Assembly (NCBI GenBank): GCA_002395605.1
Contig: DGXO01000015.1
Location: 1-7,929 of the forward strand
DNA from: Bacteroidales bacterium UBA4230
GTDB lineage: Bacteria; Bacteroidota; Bacteroidia; Bacteroidales; UBA932
Length of the DNA stretch: 7,929 nt
Direction: 5' to 3'
Positions within the stretch are counted from its first letter, which is position 1; each line of letters begins with the position of its first letter. Shown here piece after piece: positions 7,652 through 7,929 of this stretch. Below the pieces are notes generated by a model, which searched no databases, was not told where the DNA came from, and was given only the letters and a program-made list of their open reading frames with translations. The translations under genes were made by a program, and so were the position numbers.

Positions 7652-7697
7652 TTGTGCATTTTACTCCAGGAGGTTTTGCTGGGAGTAAAATGCATAA
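7652..7697 (+). repeat. Long inverted repeat forming a strong hairpin
   Basis: TGCATTTTACTCC at 7655-7667 is perfectly complementary to GGAGTAAAATGCA at 7682-7694. Outside it, one G-U pair and two A-T pairs extend the stem to 7652/7697. Inside, a one-base shift adds CAG/CTG (7667-7669 with 7679-7681) with one bulged G. The loop (7670-7678) follows an exposed AGGAGG at 7668-7673. No T-run follows on either strand, so it is not a classical terminator. The right arm contains a GGGAG and the ATG of the small ORF at 7690. Confidence 0.8.
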
Positions 7698-7776
7698 CAT
7701 ACTGAATATTAGTTACTTAACGAAAACGCTACTTGTGCCTTTTCCGCACGAGATGCCTGGTCGTAGCCGGGCATGA
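7690..7776 (+). CDS. Possible 28-residue small protein or leader peptide
   Basis: The ORF runs from ATG at 7690 to TGA at 7774-7776. GGGAG at 7681-7685 lies four bases before the ATG, a good Shine-Dalgarno in a window where the main genes lack one. Both this site and the ATG lie in the right arm of the 7652-7697 hairpin, so translation would be blocked unless the hairpin opened. The stop lies two bases before the terminator stem at 7779. The peptide starts MHNILNISYLTKTLL and ends PGRSRA. It has no recognisable domain and no clear signal peptide or membrane helix. Two hairpins lie inside the coding stretch, which may mean that RNA structure rather than protein is conserved. An ORF of this length could easily be chance. 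Confidence 0.25.
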   Translation: MHNILNISYLTKTLLVPFPHEMPGRSRA

Positions 7777-7817
7777 CGAAGGCGCCCCTGTAAGGGAGCG
7801 CCTTTTTATGGCACGAG
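7732..7817 (+). ncRNA. Candidate structured RNA with alternative pairing around the terminator
   Basis: CTTGTGC at 7732-7738 can pair locally with GCACGAG at 7746-7752. With the next C, it can instead pair over eight positions with GGCACGAG at 7810-7817 (one G-U pair in each case). The second option would close a three-way junction holding the hairpin 7753-7774 (ATGCCTGG with CCGGGCAT) and the terminator stem 7779-7804. No known RNA family is recognised. Whether it is a small RNA, an attenuator leader or a structured DNA element is open. Confidence 0.35.
7779..7807 (+). terminator. Intrinsic terminator on the plus strand
   Basis: AAGGCGC at 7779-7785 pairs with GCGCCTT at 7798-7804. Inside, CCCT (7786-7789) pairs with AGGG (7793-7796), leaving one bulged A (7797) and a GTA loop. 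The stem runs straight into T residues up to 7807. There is no T-run after the stem on the minus strand, so it serves plus-strand transcription. No conventional plus-strand gene lies upstream of it within 1.6 kb; the nearest candidates are the 28-codon ORF and the hairpin block. Confidence 0.75.
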
Positions 7818-7929
7818 GTTGTTAACTTATATCAAACTCTTGTTGAAGAACTTGGTTATCGGCTGCTGAAAGCAATACGGTTAGTTAAGGCGGTAGTAGG
7901 ATTTGATGACACTGCCTGAGTATTCAGAA

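Larger units (their letters stand above)
7556..7929. other. Long noncoding block upstream of GH5 with clustered hairpins
   Basis: These 374 bases hold no conventional gene. From left to right they contain the GH5 promoter, a long hairpin (7652-7697), a 28-codon ORF (7690-7776), two more short hairpins (7732-7752 and 7753-7774), a terminator (7779-7807) and about 120 bases to the edge without recognisable features. I found no tRNA, tmRNA, SRP RNA, RNase P RNA or familiar riboswitch core. The clustering of stems and the plus-strand terminator suggest a short plus-strand transcript, but I could not find a convincing promoter for it. Confidence 0.5.

Noticed and set aside
7715..7827. Integron attC-like layout (ACTTAAC ... 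GTTAACT around inner complementary boxes)
   Set aside because: The right-hand box does not fit GTTRRRY, spacing between the boxes is wrong, and no integrase or cassette structure is present.
7794..7919. Plus-strand stretch of 41 open codons with a protein-like ending (LVKAVVGFDDTA)
   Set aside because: It has no ATG, GTG or TTG start in frame, begins inside the terminator stem, matches nothing I recognise, and open runs of this length occur by chance. It could be a decayed gene fragment, but I cannot support that.
7881..7928. Minus-strand open run ending in KSYYRLN and a stop, possibly the end of a gene to the right
   Set aside because: Only 15 codons are visible, about a coin-flip by chance. 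Sequence beyond the right edge would decide it.
7906..7929. ATG with an AGGA four bases upstream, open for eight codons to the window edge (MTLPEYSE)
   Set aside because: It is too short to distinguish from chance. It would matter for the attenuator idea if a plus-strand gene does start here.
1..7929. CRISPR array, tRNA, rRNA, insertion sequence or phage genes
   Set aside because: I found no regularly spaced repeats, no cloverleaf with the T-arm motif, no transposase or integrase motifs and no terminal inverted repeats with target duplications.

Overview
The window most likely comes from a member of the Bacteroidota, probably a gut or rumen Bacteroidales. The evidence is a SusC-type TonB-dependent receptor with a carboxypeptidase-D-like N-terminal domain, a membrane regulator built from Reg_prop propeller repeats and an AraC-type helix-turn-helix, two lipoproteins, promoters of the TAnnTTTG type, and main genes without clear Shine-Dalgarno sites. 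The protein genes are moderately GC-rich, and the spacers are visibly AT-richer. Genus cannot be fixed by eye.

Layout. Positions 1-2163 (minus) hold the N-terminal 721 codons of a SusC-like receptor, cut by the left edge of the window. A 114-base divergent spacer follows, with a good -7 box and repeated CCAAA/TTTGG motifs. Positions 2278-4869 (plus) encode an 863-residue sensor-regulator: signal peptide, double beta-propeller, Y_Y_Y domain, one membrane helix and an AraC-type DNA-binding domain, with no histidine kinase or receiver. After a candidate terminator, 4994-6154 (plus) encodes a lipoprotein with an Asn-rich tether and YD/RHS-like repeats. Facing it, 6290-7555 (minus) encodes a GH5-family glycoside hydrolase lipoprotein. 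The last 374 bases (7556-7929) carry the GH5 promoter and then a run of strong hairpins, a 28-codon ORF and an intrinsic terminator on the plus strand.

How it fits together (inference). This looks like the edge of a polysaccharide utilisation locus. The receptor, normally paired with a SusD partner that would lie left of the window, imports oligosaccharides. The membrane regulator would sense them in the periplasm and act on the divergent promoter region. The GH5 enzyme, probably attached to the outer membrane, would cut a beta-linked glucan or related plant polymer. The YD-repeat lipoprotein has no assignable role.

Two points stand out. The regulator has an HTCS-type sensor joined directly to an AraC domain, without the phosphorelay modules. 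The right-hand noncoding block has a near-perfect hairpin that buries the ribosome-binding site and start codon of a tiny ORF; the ORF's stop codon lies two bases before a terminator, and part of the terminator region can pair in two mutually exclusive ways. That block is the best candidate for something undescribed.
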